42,759 nt of DNA, from positions 1-42,759 of IMG/VR virus record IMGVR_UViG_3300020478_000016; one strand, 5' to 3'. Every line of letters starts with the position of its first letter. The stretch's first letter is position 1. Positions 1 to 11,586 of the stretch are shown in pieces. The notes below the pieces were generated by a model, which saw nothing but the letters and a program-made list of their open reading frames with translations, did no database searches and had not been told where the DNA came from. This stretch comes from a virus. Both the position numbers and the translations under genes were made by a program.

Positions 1-2
1 CT

Positions 3-3000
3 ATTGTACCTAGAGGTTGTTCATTAATTGGATATGACCTACGTCGTACCATTGTCAGACCACTATATGTTCCTGATTGTATAGATGGTGATGTTGGTAG
101 GTCTGCTTTATTCTGTCTAACAGGTGGTTGCTATCTGTGGCAGATGACATATAAAGATGGTGATTTGTCTACTAATTCACCTCTATATGATCAGGCAGAT
201 AATGTAGGTAAGGTATACAACAAGCCAAATGACTTTACTTCACTAGCGATTCCTGAATATTCTCACCATAAGCTCACTGTGATGACTTATGCTGGAAATG
301 AAGAATTGGATCGTTATTATGAGAAGGTAGGTAGAGCATTTGCACAATTCCAACCAACTATTGATGATGGAGAACTTGAAGCTCTTGTACAAGAAACAAG
401 AATTGTTGGTCCTCTATCAGACTCTAGGTCTATTGAAAGCATTGAACCAAATGATATTAATGCTGGATCTACATGTGAATTAACAGTTAAGACAAAGATT
501 GACCATGGTTACTTTGTTGGTCAGTATGTTGCTGTTCTTAACACTGGATTATCTACTGAAATTAATGGTACATTTAAGGTTACATGGATTGATTCATCTA
601 ATCCAAAGGTCTTTAAGTATCAAATTCCTACAAATTCTGCTGGATTAGGTCTTGTAGCAGGTACAATTTATACTACTGCTAATAATCTATCAACAGGTGC
701 TGTTATTCAGGCAGAAATTGACTCTGTTGAATCTGCATCTCCATACGTCTTTAACTGCTCCATTCGTTCTACCTGGGGTATCTGTGGTATGTGGGCAGAT
801 GGATCCAAGGTAACTGGATTCAAGTCTATGGTTGTTGCCCAGTACACTGGTGTATCACTCCAGAAGGATGACAGGGCATTCATTCGCTATGATAGGTTTA
901 ATAATACATGGAACCAAGCATCTTTACAAGATTCATTTGCTACAGTTCCATATCACACGAAGGGTGATGCATATTGGAAGGATGATTGGAGAAACTTCCA
1001 CATCAAATGTACTGATGATGCATTCATTCAGGCAGTCTCGGTGTTCGCTGTTGGTTATCACAACCACTTCTTACTAGAGTCTGGTGGTGACATGTCTATC
1101 ACCAACTCTAACTCTAACTTTGGTAACACCTCACTGCATTCCAAAGGATTTAAAGGATTTGCTTTCAACCAAGACAAGGGTGGATACATTGATGCTATTG
1201 TCCCACCGAAGATAGTTGATAGTTCTGGTACTGCACTAATTAAACAGCAATACTATACAATAGATATTGAGAAGTCTAATGATGCTACTAACCACACAAG
1301 GTTATATCTTGCTGGTGATGAGAATCAGAATCCTGCTGACCGTCCTGCTGCTAACATTGGTGGATATAGGATAGGTGCTAAAGCAAATGAGAGATTGTAT
1401 GTTAATCTACCAAAACCAACTGTAGGTGGTAAGGATAAGTATCATGGATCACTAGAACCTTCTGGTTGGACTACCTATACTGCTTCACTATCCACATTAA
1501 CACCTGCTGATTACAATCCACAGTTTGATCTTAATGCTGATGGAAATAGTGATTTCAACAGTGCTCAAGACGCAGCATCTCTAATTGAAAGAAATAGAGA
1601 TTACATTGCTTCTGAAGCTTATGGATATATCTTAAGTAAGTATCCACTACTATCAATTAATCCTGCTCTAACAATACAGAAATGTCAGAGAGACCTTGGA
1701 TTCTTTGTTGATGCTGTTGTTAAGGACTTGCGTGTTGGTGGTAATATTAACTCTATTAATATTGCTAATGCATACTTCAATGCAACTAATCTTAACTATA
1801 TTAATAATGAATTAACAGAGACATTAGAAGCATATGATTATGCCAAGAAGTTAATGCTTGGTGCAATGCGTAACTTCAATCTTTTAATTAAGGATTGTAC
1901 AGTTACAAATAACAGTGCAACGGTTGTTGTTGGTGATACATCAGGTCTTGTTGAAGGAATGATCGTTAGGGAATTTGATTCTAACGACTTTACTAATGGT
2001 TGGATTGATGTAACCACTGCTAACCCAGTCGTAACAAACCTTTCTAGTTCTAATATTGTTATTGATAGTATTGTCAATGCAACAACAATTACTCTTAAGG
2101 ATCAATCAACTGGTTCTCCATATCTATCTCTTGGATCAAGTACAACAGCATGGTTGTATTTCGAGCAAGTAACCACATATGGTACTTCTATTCCTCTTTA
2201 TAGAGATTCAACTATTACTATTGATGCACAGTATCCAGAGTGTAACAATATCGCTAGTGTCATTGAAGGATATTATGACACAGTTAACCTGATTCTTTCA
2301 GGTAGTTCTAATTCTATAACAAGAGTAGAACCAATTATTACTTCATCTTCCTTAACTGGACGTGCAACAGTCTTCACAGTTAATACTGGTGCTGGACAAT
2401 CTGACCCTCATGGATGGCAGACAGGTACTCCAGTAAGACTTGTTCCTAAAGCAGGTAATACTTCAATTGATAAGAGACTTGTACGTCTTCCTGTAGGATT
2501 TGCTACTAACCAAGTATACTATGTGATTGCTCCTGGTAGAAAGACATATCCTAAATTCTGGGATAATAGTTCTGATTTCGATACCAGTGCTAGCACTAGG
2601 TTGATGCTTGCAAGCAGTAAAGAAAATGCTGCTGCTGGTATCTACGTTTTCTCACCTGAAACAGATTTCATTGATAGTGGTGTAGAGGTTGAGATCCAAC
2701 AGTATGTACTAGATGATAGTTACAATCTACATCGTTATGTTTGTAACGTTAGTGGTACATATATTGAATCAGATATTCCAAATATATTTGATAAACCAAT
2801 AGCAAACGTTTCTGCACAGAAGATATTCTTCTCTACATCTTCTGATGCATCATCAGCACTACCAGAAATTAGTGGTGGTGGCGGTGGTGTTGTACCAACT
2901 GATGTATATTACTATCCTAGGTATGAAACTAACACCAAGTTTAGTGTACACCCAACAGAAGCTGATGCTGCTGCTGGTACTAATGCTATTCTATTCCAGG

Positions 3001-6000
3001 CAGGTAGTGGTAATGACTTCCTAGTCTATGGTGATAAGAAAACAAGTCCACTTAAGTATGATGCATCCACATATCAGAGATGGTATTTAAATGTTAAGGA
3101 TGAATCTACTGGTGGTGTTGATCCTAACTCTATTCTAACTAGATTCCATCATGTATCATATGAGGATGGATCTGGTAATCTCTTTACACCTGACACATGG
3201 TTTGAGAGATTTGAGGATGATCGTACTCCAGATGATAGAATCTATAGATTACGTTATGTCATCCCAGAGTATCTTGAGAACGTAAGAGAACCATTAAATG
3301 GTTACGTTGTTAAGACAAGAACTGACGATAGAAGGAGACTGAAGCCACAGAAATTTATTCTTGAACCATATAGTAATGGTGCTCCTAATGTTGCTGAATT
3401 CCATAACCCAGGAAGAACTACACAGGAAGAGTGGTTAGGTACAAACTATACTGCACTAGATGCTGCTGGTATTGATGTTGAAGATAGGGATTCAATGTAT
3501 GATCCTTATAAGAATCCTTTGGTACTAGAGTTTGAGAGTTTAATTGCTACTACTGTACAGAGTGCAAGGATTGTTAAGAATGATGCTTTAGAAGATAGAC
3601 TTGAATTAACTACATTCGATCATACTATTCTTAATGATTCTATTAAGAATGAACAGTTTGCAGTTATTGAAGTTAGTGCTCCACAGGGTGCTGGTATTCA
3701 ATCACAATTAATTGGTGAGACAGCAGATACTGCAGTATCATGGGCAGGTTATTCAACAGGTTCTGCTTATGTTCATGCATATTATACTGCTGAATCTACT
3801 GCTTTTGTTGTACTTAAGAGTATAACAGGAAAACTTGAGTGGGATAGTGGTGTTCAAACTACATTTACACAAGCTAATGGAACCTTCTGGAATCTTTCCA
3901 GTAACCCTGATTCATGGGGTGAGGTAAATCAGAAGTCTAGATCAGATAGAAATAACTATCTCTATAGAGTATCTGGAGCAAATGTATATACTGTTGTTCC
4001 TGGTGATAGAGTTAATGATGTTAGAGGTAATACATATACAGTTCTATCTGTAGAAGATGTACCTGAAGTTGAAGATACATTCTATATCTTTGATGTTGAA
4101 ACAATTAGAGAGTTTATTCCAAGACAACAGCCTGGTATCTACTACTTGACATGTGTACGTGGTAATGTTTCACCATATCCAACAGGTGCTGGTGTTGGTA
4201 ATAACTTCCATAACTATAAGTTCTCTCAACCAATCTCTAGTCTCTATCCATTAAACTATAAGAACGACCCTCTATGGTTTACAATTGCAGATCCAACTGC
4301 TGTAGACCCACCAGCATCTATTGCTGCTGCTGATAACTATGTTCATGGTTATGTAACTCTTAACGATAATAAGAATAGTGAGACAAAAGAGGCATTGCTG
4401 GACTTCCTAGCAACAGATCCTCTCAAGCAATATGTGTACACAAATAGTACAACTAGTCCTGCTGGTGATACACAAGACTATAGAATTAGAGCACAAGAAG
4501 GTAATGCATCCATTGGATCAGAGAACAGAAAGATTCCTATCAGTGGTGACTCTGCATACCCACTAGAAGAGAGATTCTATGTTGAATTACGTAGACCATC
4601 TATCGCTAGATCTGGTAACCACACGTTTGAGTACCTAGGATTCGGTCCAGGTAACTACTCAACTGGTTTCCCTGTACGTCAGGAAGTGGTTCTTTCAGAC
4701 AAGCAAGACTTCTATGCTCAAGCAAAACGTGAGGATGCTGGTATTGTATTCTACACAGGTCTTAACTCTAATGGTGACCTGTACATTGGTAATAAGAAGA
4801 TCAATGCTATCACTGGTGAAGAGACCTTCCTAGAGCAAGCAGTTCTTCAAGAAACTGATGATGATGCTGATAAGATTGGCGTACTTGTAACAACATTTGA
4901 TACTGCTGTTACATTTAACAATAAGATCACTGTTGAAGGTAATACTTATCTTAACAACCCAGTTAGAATTAATGTTGATCCTGATGAGGGTGATGCTTTA
5001 CGCATCTATAGTCTTGTTGATGCTGCACAAGATGATGATACTCTTGGTCGTCAGTCATGGAGAAACCAAGACGATGGTGATATCCTATTAACCAAAAATG
5101 AGATTCGTGGTGCAGTATTCCATCTGAATGCCAGAGGAAATATTAATTCTCCTGGACAACCATACAAAGTTAAGACACATTACGCTGCTGGTTTACCATC
5201 TAATATCACACCTAACCAAAGTGGAATGGTTGATGTTAGTGACACTGCTAATGATTCTCATCTTGGTGGTGGAACAGCAACATATGTAGCACAAGCAGTA
5301 TCTTATGGTAGTGCTGCGTTAGCACCTGCATCTGGTGATGTACTGTTTAAAGGTAGAGAAGTAGGTAGCACTGGTTCACTTGGTTGGGTCTATGCTAACT
5401 CCTTCAAGTCTTTATCATCTTCACAGATAGAGAAGGTAACTGCTAACTCAACTACAAAGATTGTTATTCAGTGGAAGACTGGAATTACTAATGGTAGTAT
5501 TGGTGCCAAGGTAAATCAGTTTATCCGTTTTGCTAACTTCAGCAACACATATGTTAATGGTACATGGAAGATTACAAGTGCTCCTGAATCTTCTAATGAA
5601 GCAGAATTCTATGTATATAACCAGGTTCCATCTGGTGTTTACGATTGGTCTAATGAAGGACCTGGAGCAACATGTGAAATCAGTCAATCAGTATGGAAGG
5701 AAGTTGGTGTACTTGGTGCTGAAGCACTTCGCACATTAACTGAACAACCAGGTGATTATAGGTTAGGAGTTAACACTATTGGCAGAATGGCCAAGGAAGG
5801 TGTTCTAGATGGCAGTACCAGTGTTGACACTACACCTCGTGCTAACCTAGATGTTGTTGGTTTCGCATTCATTAGCGGTAAAGAACTGGTACAGTATGAT
5901 GTATCAGGTAATGTAATTGCTAATAACTATCTCAAGGATCAAGGTAACGTTAAGACATACTTCCCAGTAACTAATGCGTTCCTGGTTGGTGGTGACAGTG

Positions 6001-9000
6001 CAACTCCAGATAGTCTTGCTACTCTACGTGTTGCAACTACTGATGTTCTTCCAACAAGAGTAACAATAACCAACCCTGGTACTGGATATACTGCAGGTAG
6101 CGTTGCTGTCAGTGGTGGATCAGGTGCTGGTCTAACAGTTACAATTACTGTTGATAGTAATAATTTCGTAACGGGTATCACATTAAATGCTGATCCTATT
6201 GGATACGCTGATGGTGATAATCTAACAGTTACAGGTGGTGGTGGAGATGCTACATTTACACTTAACTATCCTATAACATATGTTGGTGGTGGTAGAGTTG
6301 GTGTTAATACAGGCATTGGACTCGCTGCTGAAAAAGAATTAGATAGAAACTTTGTTGTAGTTGGTAATTCCAGGATAACTGGTAACGTTCTCATCGAGGA
6401 TGACTTAAGTGTTGATGGTGGTGACATTAATAGTACCGCTGAAACATTCCAGTTCTTGAATACTAGTGTTGATTACTTCCTTGGTCTTAACACTGCTGAA
6501 TCTATTACCATTGGTAACACAACTACAAATTCTCAAGTACTTAACATTGGTAACGCTGTTCCTAATGATAAGTCATCTACTATAAGGGTCGGTGGTAATG
6601 CTGGTACTACAGTCTTTGAAGTTCATAAACTATCCAAGGATGCTCATGTAGATATTGCTTCTGTTGAAGATGTAGTATCAAGTACATGTACTATCAGAAT
6701 TGGTGGTGCTGCACCAAATCAGTCTTCTTCTACTTACATTGGTACATTCCAAACCAAGACTGCTGGCACATTAGAAATTGGTTCATTCCCTGGCACTTCT
6801 ACTGCAAGACTCTTTACTACTGCTACACAGGTTGATGTATTCGATGGTGCTTCTACTTCTAGATTAACACTCGGTAAGAACGCTTCTGACCTACAGATGG
6901 GTTCACTTGGTGGTACTACCACGGTTAGGAACTCTTTAGAGGTTCTAGCACGTATTACAGGTCACTCACACATTAAATTGGTTGGTGGTCTACAAGCTGG
7001 TATCATTGAGATTACGAGAGGTAGATTTAGTGCAGGTGTATCCTCACATTCTATAGGTTCACTTGAAGCTCCAAACATTGACTTCCTTAAGTATGCTGAA
7101 ACAGGTAGGAAGATTGATACTGCAGGTCAAGGTAATTGGGGTAGTGATGCAGATCTACTAGCATCAGGTCAAATTGCTGCTATCGATAGTATTACACCTG
7201 CTTCAAGTTCTTCTTGGGTTGCTAATACAACGTATTCATTCTTAACAACAGTTAATAATTCTACTCCTACTGCTTCTGGAGCATTGTTCACTGTTACTGT
7301 AGATGGTAACGGTGTTCCTAGCATTGATTTGGTTGCTGCTGGTACTGGATATGCTGATAATGATGTACTGACTATTAGTGGTACTCAATTAGGTAATCCA
7401 TCAGGTGATGACCTTACCTTCCAAGTAAATGGTGTTAATTCTTCTGGTACAGTATTTGTTCTTCCAATTACACAACCATCACCATTAGACTTTAAAGTAG
7501 GTGATATTCTGTTAGTTGAAAGAGGACATGCTGATTCTCCTGATACTATTGATGGTGGTGTTACTACTGGATTGAGAGATCAAGCATTCAATGAAATTCT
7601 TAAGGTTGAAGGTCTAATTAACGTTACTGATCCTTCTGATACTGCTGGTTTCAGACTTGCTGTTTCACGTGGATTAGATGGAACTGTTAAGAGAACAGAT
7701 CACCCTGATAATACTGTCATTGCTAAACTTGATAAGCAACCAAATGCCAGTTATATTACTGGATTTGACTTCAATGAAGATGGTATTATAGATCCTCCAT
7801 CTGATGTGGAAATTCTTGATGCTAACATTGAGAAGATTGTTGGTGATGGTACTGACATTGCTGTGGTACATTGGTCTACTGGAAATACGAACGGAAGTTT
7901 GAACATTGATTCTGGTGAAACCATAAAAATTTCTGGGGTAACAAATGCTCCGTCAACCTTGAATGGTGATTGGGTAGTACAAACTGGTATTGTTGATGGT
8001 GAGGCAACAGCAAATATTAAGTTAGGTGCTGTTCTTGCTGCTGGTGATTATCTCTGGTCTGCTGAACCTACTGCTGCAGAACTTTCTATTACAAGTTCTA
8101 ATTCCCTTGCTCCTGATACTGCAGATACAAGAATTGGTGTTGCAGAATTTGGTGGTGTACTAACTGATGCTGATTATCTACTGTTATCTGATTCTGAAAT
8201 CGTTAAGGTTAAGTCTCTTATTACAACAGATATTCAATCACTAATTGTAACAGATGGTGGTGATCCTGAAGTAGAGAACTTTAAAGTTGAATCTACAACA
8301 GGTCATACATTTGCTCGTGGCGATCTTAAGATTGGTCAGGGACTTAATAAACTGACAGTTGATGGTCAGAGTGGTGATACTACTATCGCTGGTATGTTAA
8401 CCATAGAGGATACATTTACTCTTAATGGTTCTACGATAGAAGGATCACAATGGTTTAGATTAACAAATGGTGGTGCAGAAGGCACACCATTGAGAACTAC
8501 ATTGGAAGTTGATACTGCAACTGGTGATCTAACCATTAATGGTGGAGATATTGATATCTTTGCTGAAGATGGTACTACACCAAAATTGACCTTTGAGAAC
8601 GCTACAGGTGACTTTACAACCTATGGTTCATTCTCTGCTTTAGGTACAGGTACAAGTACATTTGGTGGTGACATACTTACACAGGGTGATATAACCATTA
8701 ACGGTGGTGATCTAACAATTAATTCTGGAGGCACTAATATCTTTAGTGTTGAGAATGATGGTGCTCTAACAGTTTCTGGAATTGAGAACTATATAACACA
8801 GACAGGTGGTAGAAAGTGGGAGTATAGTGCTCAACCTGAAATAAATGCACAGGCTAACACCAATTACTTCCTAGATGTAGCACAGAATACAGTTGTTAAG
8901 TTGCCTAATAATCCTTTGATTGGTGATATGATTCGTATCGTAGATATTGGTGGTATCCTTACATATAATATGTCACTGGTTATTAGAGCAGTTACAGGTG

Positions 9001-9203
9001 TTAAGGTACAAAATACACTAACTAATACAGGAACTGCAATGTTAACTGGTAATGGTGCTGATTTAAGTCAACATGATGGTGGTGAAATGATTGTACAGAC
9101 ACCATATGCTGGATTTGCCTTAATTTACGTGGGAGATACAACACCTAATGGTGATTCTGCTGCTCCTCCTTCAAAAGTCGGTTGGTATCTATTAGAAGTA
9201 TAA
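3..9203 (+). CDS. Giant virion structural protein, 5' end outside window
   Basis: The frame is open to the left edge of the window, so the first in-frame ATG (144) is not the true start; at least 3,066 residues are present and the N-terminus is missing. The protein is Thr/Ser/Asn/Gly-rich, has few Cys and looks like stacked beta modules. Around residue 500 there is a helical segment (SLIERNRDYIASEAYGYI, then a CQRDLGFFVDAV stretch) of a kind I associate with cyanophage structural proteins. Related ~80-aa modules with an 'NGS/NGT...GDYLWS / GVYDWS' pattern recur near residues 1,830 and 2,620, and GTGY...GD modules recur near 2,050 and 2,430. The C-terminal 250 residues are 'GDLTINGG'-type repeats ending GWYLLEV. 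The next fibre gene starts directly after the stop. I infer a tail-fibre or other large virion protein; no catalytic motif was seen. Confidence 0.8.
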   Translation: MVPRGCSLIGYDLRRTIVRPLYVPDCIDGDVGRSALFCLTGGCYLWQMTYKDGDLSTNSPLYDQADNVGKVYNKPNDFTSLAIPEYSHHKLTVMTYAGNEELDRYYEKVGRAFAQFQPTIDDGELEALVQETRIVGPLSDSRSIESIEPNDINAGSTCELTVKTKIDHGYFVGQYVAVLNTGLSTEINGTFKVTWIDSSNPKVFKYQIPTNSAGLGLVAGTIYTTANNLSTGAVIQAEIDSVESASPYVFNCSIRSTWGICGMWADGSKVTGFKSMVVAQYTGVSLQKDDRAFIRYDRFNNTWNQASLQDSFATVPYHTKGDAYWKDDWRNFHIKCTDDAFIQAVSVFAVGYHNHFLLESGGDMSITNSNSNFGNTSLHSKGFKGFAFNQDKGGYIDAIVPPKIVDSSGTALIKQQYYTIDIEKSNDATNHTRLYLAGDENQNPADRPAANIGGYRIGAKANERLYVNLPKPTVGGKDKYHGSLEPSGWTTYTASLSTLTPADYNPQFDLNADGNSDFNSAQDAASLIERNRDYIASEAYGYILSKYPLLSINPALTIQKCQRDLGFFVDAVVKDLRVGGNINSINIANAYFNATNLNYINNELTETLEAYDYAKKLMLGAMRNFNLLIKDCTVTNNSATVVVGDTSGLVEGMIVREFDSNDFTNGWIDVTTANPVVTNLSSSNIVIDSIVNATTITLKDQSTGSPYLSLGSSTTAWLYFEQVTTYGTSIPLYRDSTITIDAQYPECNNIASVIEGYYDTVNLILSGSSNSITRVEPIITSSSLTGRATVFTVNTGAGQSDPHGWQTGTPVRLVPKAGNTSIDKRLVRLPVGFATNQVYYVIAPGRKTYPKFWDNSSDFDTSASTRLMLASSKENAAAGIYVFSPETDFIDSGVEVEIQQYVLDDSYNLHRYVCNVSGTYIESDIPNIFDKPIANVSAQKIFFSTSSDASSALPEISGGGGGVVPTDVYYYPRYETNTKFSVHPTEADAAAGTNAILFQAGSGNDFLVYGDKKTSPLKYDASTYQRWYLNVKDESTGGVDPNSILTRFHHVSYEDGSGNLFTPDTWFERFEDDRTPDDRIYRLRYVIPEYLENVREPLNGYVVKTRTDDRRRLKPQKFILEPYSNGAPNVAEFHNPGRTTQEEWLGTNYTALDAAGIDVEDRDSMYDPYKNPLVLEFESLIATTVQSARIVKNDALEDRLELTTFDHTILNDSIKNEQFAVIEVSAPQGAGIQSQLIGETADTAVSWAGYSTGSAYVHAYYTAESTAFVVLKSITGKLEWDSGVQTTFTQANGTFWNLSSNPDSWGEVNQKSRSDRNNYLYRVSGANVYTVVPGDRVNDVRGNTYTVLSVEDVPEVEDTFYIFDVETIREFIPRQQPGIYYLTCVRGNVSPYPTGAGVGNNFHNYKFSQPISSLYPLNYKNDPLWFTIADPTAVDPPASIAAADNYVHGYVTLNDNKNSETKEALLDFLATDPLKQYVYTNSTTSPAGDTQDYRIRAQEGNASIGSENRKIPISGDSAYPLEERFYVELRRPSIARSGNHTFEYLGFGPGNYSTGFPVRQEVVLSDKQDFYAQAKREDAGIVFYTGLNSNGDLYIGNKKINAITGEETFLEQAVLQETDDDADKIGVLVTTFDTAVTFNNKITVEGNTYLNNPVRINVDPDEGDALRIYSLVDAAQDDDTLGRQSWRNQDDGDILLTKNEIRGAVFHLNARGNINSPGQPYKVKTHYAAGLPSNITPNQSGMVDVSDTANDSHLGGGTATYVAQAVSYGSAALAPASGDVLFKGREVGSTGSLGWVYANSFKSLSSSQIEKVTANSTTKIVIQWKTGITNGSIGAKVNQFIRFANFSNTYVNGTWKITSAPESSNEAEFYVYNQVPSGVYDWSNEGPGATCEISQSVWKEVGVLGAEALRTLTEQPGDYRLGVNTIGRMAKEGVLDGSTSVDTTPRANLDVVGFAFISGKELVQYDVSGNVIANNYLKDQGNVKTYFPVTNAFLVGGDSATPDSLATLRVATTDVLPTRVTITNPGTGYTAGSVAVSGGSGAGLTVTITVDSNNFVTGITLNADPIGYADGDNLTVTGGGGDATFTLNYPITYVGGGRVGVNTGIGLAAEKELDRNFVVVGNSRITGNVLIEDDLSVDGGDINSTAETFQFLNTSVDYFLGLNTAESITIGNTTTNSQVLNIGNAVPNDKSSTIRVGGNAGTTVFEVHKLSKDAHVDIASVEDVVSSTCTIRIGGAAPNQSSSTYIGTFQTKTAGTLEIGSFPGTSTARLFTTATQVDVFDGASTSRLTLGKNASDLQMGSLGGTTTVRNSLEVLARITGHSHIKLVGGLQAGIIEITRGRFSAGVSSHSIGSLEAPNIDFLKYAETGRKIDTAGQGNWGSDADLLASGQIAAIDSITPASSSSWVANTTYSFLTTVNNSTPTASGALFTVTVDGNGVPSIDLVAAGTGYADNDVLTISGTQLGNPSGDDLTFQVNGVNSSGTVFVLPITQPSPLDFKVGDILLVERGHADSPDTIDGGVTTGLRDQAFNEILKVEGLINVTDPSDTAGFRLAVSRGLDGTVKRTDHPDNTVIAKLDKQPNASYITGFDFNEDGIIDPPSDVEILDANIEKIVGDGTDIAVVHWSTGNTNGSLNIDSGETIKISGVTNAPSTLNGDWVVQTGIVDGEATANIKLGAVLAAGDYLWSAEPTAAELSITSSNSLAPDTADTRIGVAEFGGVLTDADYLLLSDSEIVKVKSLITTDIQSLIVTDGGDPEVENFKVESTTGHTFARGDLKIGQGLNKLTVDGQSGDTTIAGMLTIEDTFTLNGSTIEGSQWFRLTNGGAEGTPLRTTLEVDTATGDLTINGGDIDIFAEDGTTPKLTFENATGDFTTYGSFSALGTGTSTFGGDILTQGDITINGGDLTINSGGTNIFSVENDGALTVSGIENYITQTGGRKWEYSAQPEINAQANTNYFLDVAQNTVVKLPNNPLIGDMIRIVDIGGILTYNMSLVIRAVTGVKVQNTLTNTGTAMLTGNGADLSQHDGGEMIVQTPYAGFALIYVGDTTPNGDSAAPPSKVGWYLLEV

Positions 9204-10667
9204 ATGTTTTACCAAGAATCACGTACTGCTAAAGCTAGTGCTATTGGCACAATTATGCCCTGGTCGGGTGGATTATCAGTAATTCCCGATGGTTGGATAG
9301 CGTGTAATGGCGAATCTATTGTTGCTTCAGAATTTCCTCTACTAGCACAGACAATAGGTGATACCTATAATCAAGGTACTAGTAATTTTACTGGTAATTT
9401 TCCTAATTATTCAGGTACAATTAAATTACCAAACCTTAATAACAAGGCTTTGATGGATATTGAGGAAAAATATTTCGTTGGTGGTACTGAAGCAAATACT
9501 GGTAGGATTGCTGATGCTGATACTGATGCGAAAACATTGCTATCAGCACAGATTGGAACTAATGAGAGTCAGTCTGTTGTAAAAATATTTACTGATGTGT
9601 ATACTGATTTAGTATGGGAAATGCCCAGTACTATGACAGATCCAGCAAATACTAATTATTTTGGTAGGATTTCTGGTAATACAAGTGAAAAGGGTGATGG
9701 TCAAAAAGATGTCTATATTGCTGGAAGAAAATTAGGTAGAAAACATATTAAATATCATAATCATTCTGGTAATTACAATACTTTACAAGTTCAAAATGTA
9801 GGTCAACCAGGATATGGTGTTATTCCATATCATCCAGTAGAATATACTATTAGATTCCAATCTATTGATAATCATTGGAATACTGATGACTTTACAGGTG
9901 GTGATACGTATTATTTTGGTTGGACAGATGATATCCTTGGTGCTGATGATGGTGATTCATGGTCTGGATTTGCAACACGATTTAATAGACCAGGTATTCA
10001 AGTTGGTTCTGGTTGGGCAGGTTTTCCAAATGAAGCATATGATTTAATACCAGCAACTACTGCTTATACACAAGATTCATATGGATCTACGGATAATTTA
10101 TATCAATTATGGTGGCCAGATGGTGGAGCAGATGAAGAAGTTCCTAATGGATTTAATATTGCTGATCCAGGTAAAGTTATTGCTAAAGTAACATCAGAAT
10201 CACCACCTGTAAACTTAACTCCTAATATTGTTAATTATACACCTATAACAGAACAGTTTCTAGTTACTCCTAATAGACCAACTGGACCACGTATTGATGA
10301 CAGTAATCCAGTTAAATATAGAGTTGGTAGTGGAGGTGATATTACTATTCCTATGGGAGTAAGGAATTATTATTTGGAAAATGATCCAGATTCATCTGTT
10401 CGTCAAACTATGATGTCTAATATTGGTTATAATTTTACAACAAATACATCTAGTATAAGTACGGATTATATTGTACCACATATTCATGATGATATAGTTA
10501 TTAATTTTGTGGATAAAATGAAACCACAATCTAACATTACTGCTAATGTAGAGTTACCTATACAAGCAGAACTTATTGATAATAATGCAAATAAGAATGC
10601 ATTACAGATAGATATGAATGTAACACAACCATCGTTACAATGTTTGTACATCATAAGAGCATATTAA
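9204..10667 (+). CDS. Tail-collar domain fibre protein
   Basis: The ATG directly follows the TAA of the giant structural gene, so the two are probably translationally coupled. Residues about 13-80 match the phage tail-collar fold as found in T4 gp12-like short fibres: a GTIMPWSGG start, PDGWIACNG, then FPLLAQTIGDTY and a KLPNL segment. His pairs (KYHNHSGN near residue 190, PHIHDDI near 430) resemble the metal-binding His motifs of short tail fibres. The protein is 487 aa with no signal peptide or transmembrane segment. It probably acts at the baseplate or fibre tip in host contact. The fold is well supported; which fibre it is cannot be told. Confidence 0.8.
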   Translation: MFYQESRTAKASAIGTIMPWSGGLSVIPDGWIACNGESIVASEFPLLAQTIGDTYNQGTSNFTGNFPNYSGTIKLPNLNNKALMDIEEKYFVGGTEANTGRIADADTDAKTLLSAQIGTNESQSVVKIFTDVYTDLVWEMPSTMTDPANTNYFGRISGNTSEKGDGQKDVYIAGRKLGRKHIKYHNHSGNYNTLQVQNVGQPGYGVIPYHPVEYTIRFQSIDNHWNTDDFTGGDTYYFGWTDDILGADDGDSWSGFATRFNRPGIQVGSGWAGFPNEAYDLIPATTAYTQDSYGSTDNLYQLWWPDGGADEEVPNGFNIADPGKVIAKVTSESPPVNLTPNIVNYTPITEQFLVTPNRPTGPRIDDSNPVKYRVGSGGDITIPMGVRNYYLENDPDSSVRQTMMSNIGYNFTTNTSSISTDYIVPHIHDDIVINFVDKMKPQSNITANVELPIQAELIDNNANKNALQIDMNVTQPSLQCLYIIRAY

Positions 10668-10668
10668 T

Positions 10669-11583
10669 ATGGCATCATCACCTTCAGTAAATTATTCTAG
10701 AGCAAAAGCACATTATGGTGGCATATGTGGAAGTATTCAACAACATGCTGTTGAAGGAGTTTTAATCGATAAGGATGTTTATAGTCCTATTTTTAAGGAA
10801 AATTTACCCGCAGGATTTTTAGCGTGTAATGGTGCTGTATTAGCTGCTAAAGATTATTATGCTTTATCACAGGTTCTTGGTGTTGGTAGTGCGTGTAGAT
10901 TTAAGAAAGATAGAACTGCATTGATTGAACCAGATGCAGCAACAAATCAATTAGGAACATTTCAGTTACCAGATCTTGGATCTAAAGTAATGATTGGTGG
11001 TGCTGGTTCAGGTGCTTATACAGGAACTATTCTTTCTAATAGTTCAGAGAATAGTCCTCAAAATAGAGTTGGTGTAGAAGTTACTGCTACATCTAATGTA
11101 GGTAATCGAGCAGAATGTAATTATAATGGACATTTAACTGTTAAAGGGCAAACTGGTCTCAACTTCAATGGTAATGTAAAGTATCAAGAAGATAATAGTT
11201 GGGATACTAGTGCTATGGATCTGAATATTGAAAATTTCCAAGGACATGCTCACACAGCAGACTTTAAGGTATTAAATTATACATCTCAACATGGTATTGA
11301 TGGTGAAGGAAAGGGTAGAAGAGGTAATGATGGTCAGGCAGACGCTGGTAATGAATTAGAAACTACACAAATGAATGTTCCAAAGACTGGTCAAGCAGCG
11401 TTTCATAAACACGATATTACTAAACCGTCTACATATACAAATAATTTTTCATATGAGTTTTCAGATACTAATATACCATTAACTGATGTTTATTCATATA
11501 TTGATCTTGATGTATCAGATATGGAGGTATTAAATCAGGTAGTTACTCCATTTATAATGGTGCATTACATTATCAAGTTTTAA
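10669..11583 (+). CDS. Second tail-collar domain fibre protein
   Basis: A 304-aa protein beginning 1 nt after the previous stop. Residues about 42-110 carry a tail-collar pattern: ENLPAGFLACNGAVL, YYALSQVLG, then a TFQLPDLGSKVMIGG core. His motifs QGHAHTADF and AAFHKHDIT could bind metal as in T4 gp12-type trimers. It ends FIMVHYIIKF, similar to the C-termini of the 9204-10667 product (LQCLYIIRAY) and of the 1,135-aa protein (VKYLIKAF), which points to a shared fibre architecture. It lies between another collar protein and the adhesin-like family. A structural role in adsorption is inferred. Confidence 0.78.
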   Translation: MASSPSVNYSRAKAHYGGICGSIQQHAVEGVLIDKDVYSPIFKENLPAGFLACNGAVLAAKDYYALSQVLGVGSACRFKKDRTALIEPDAATNQLGTFQLPDLGSKVMIGGAGSGAYTGTILSNSSENSPQNRVGVEVTATSNVGNRAECNYNGHLTVKGQTGLNFNGNVKYQEDNSWDTSAMDLNIENFQGHAHTADFKVLNYTSQHGIDGEGKGRRGNDGQADAGNELETTQMNVPKTGQAAFHKHDITKPSTYTNNFSYEFSDTNIPLTDVYSYIDLDVSDMEVLNQVVTPFIMVHYIIKF

Positions 11584-11586
11584 AAA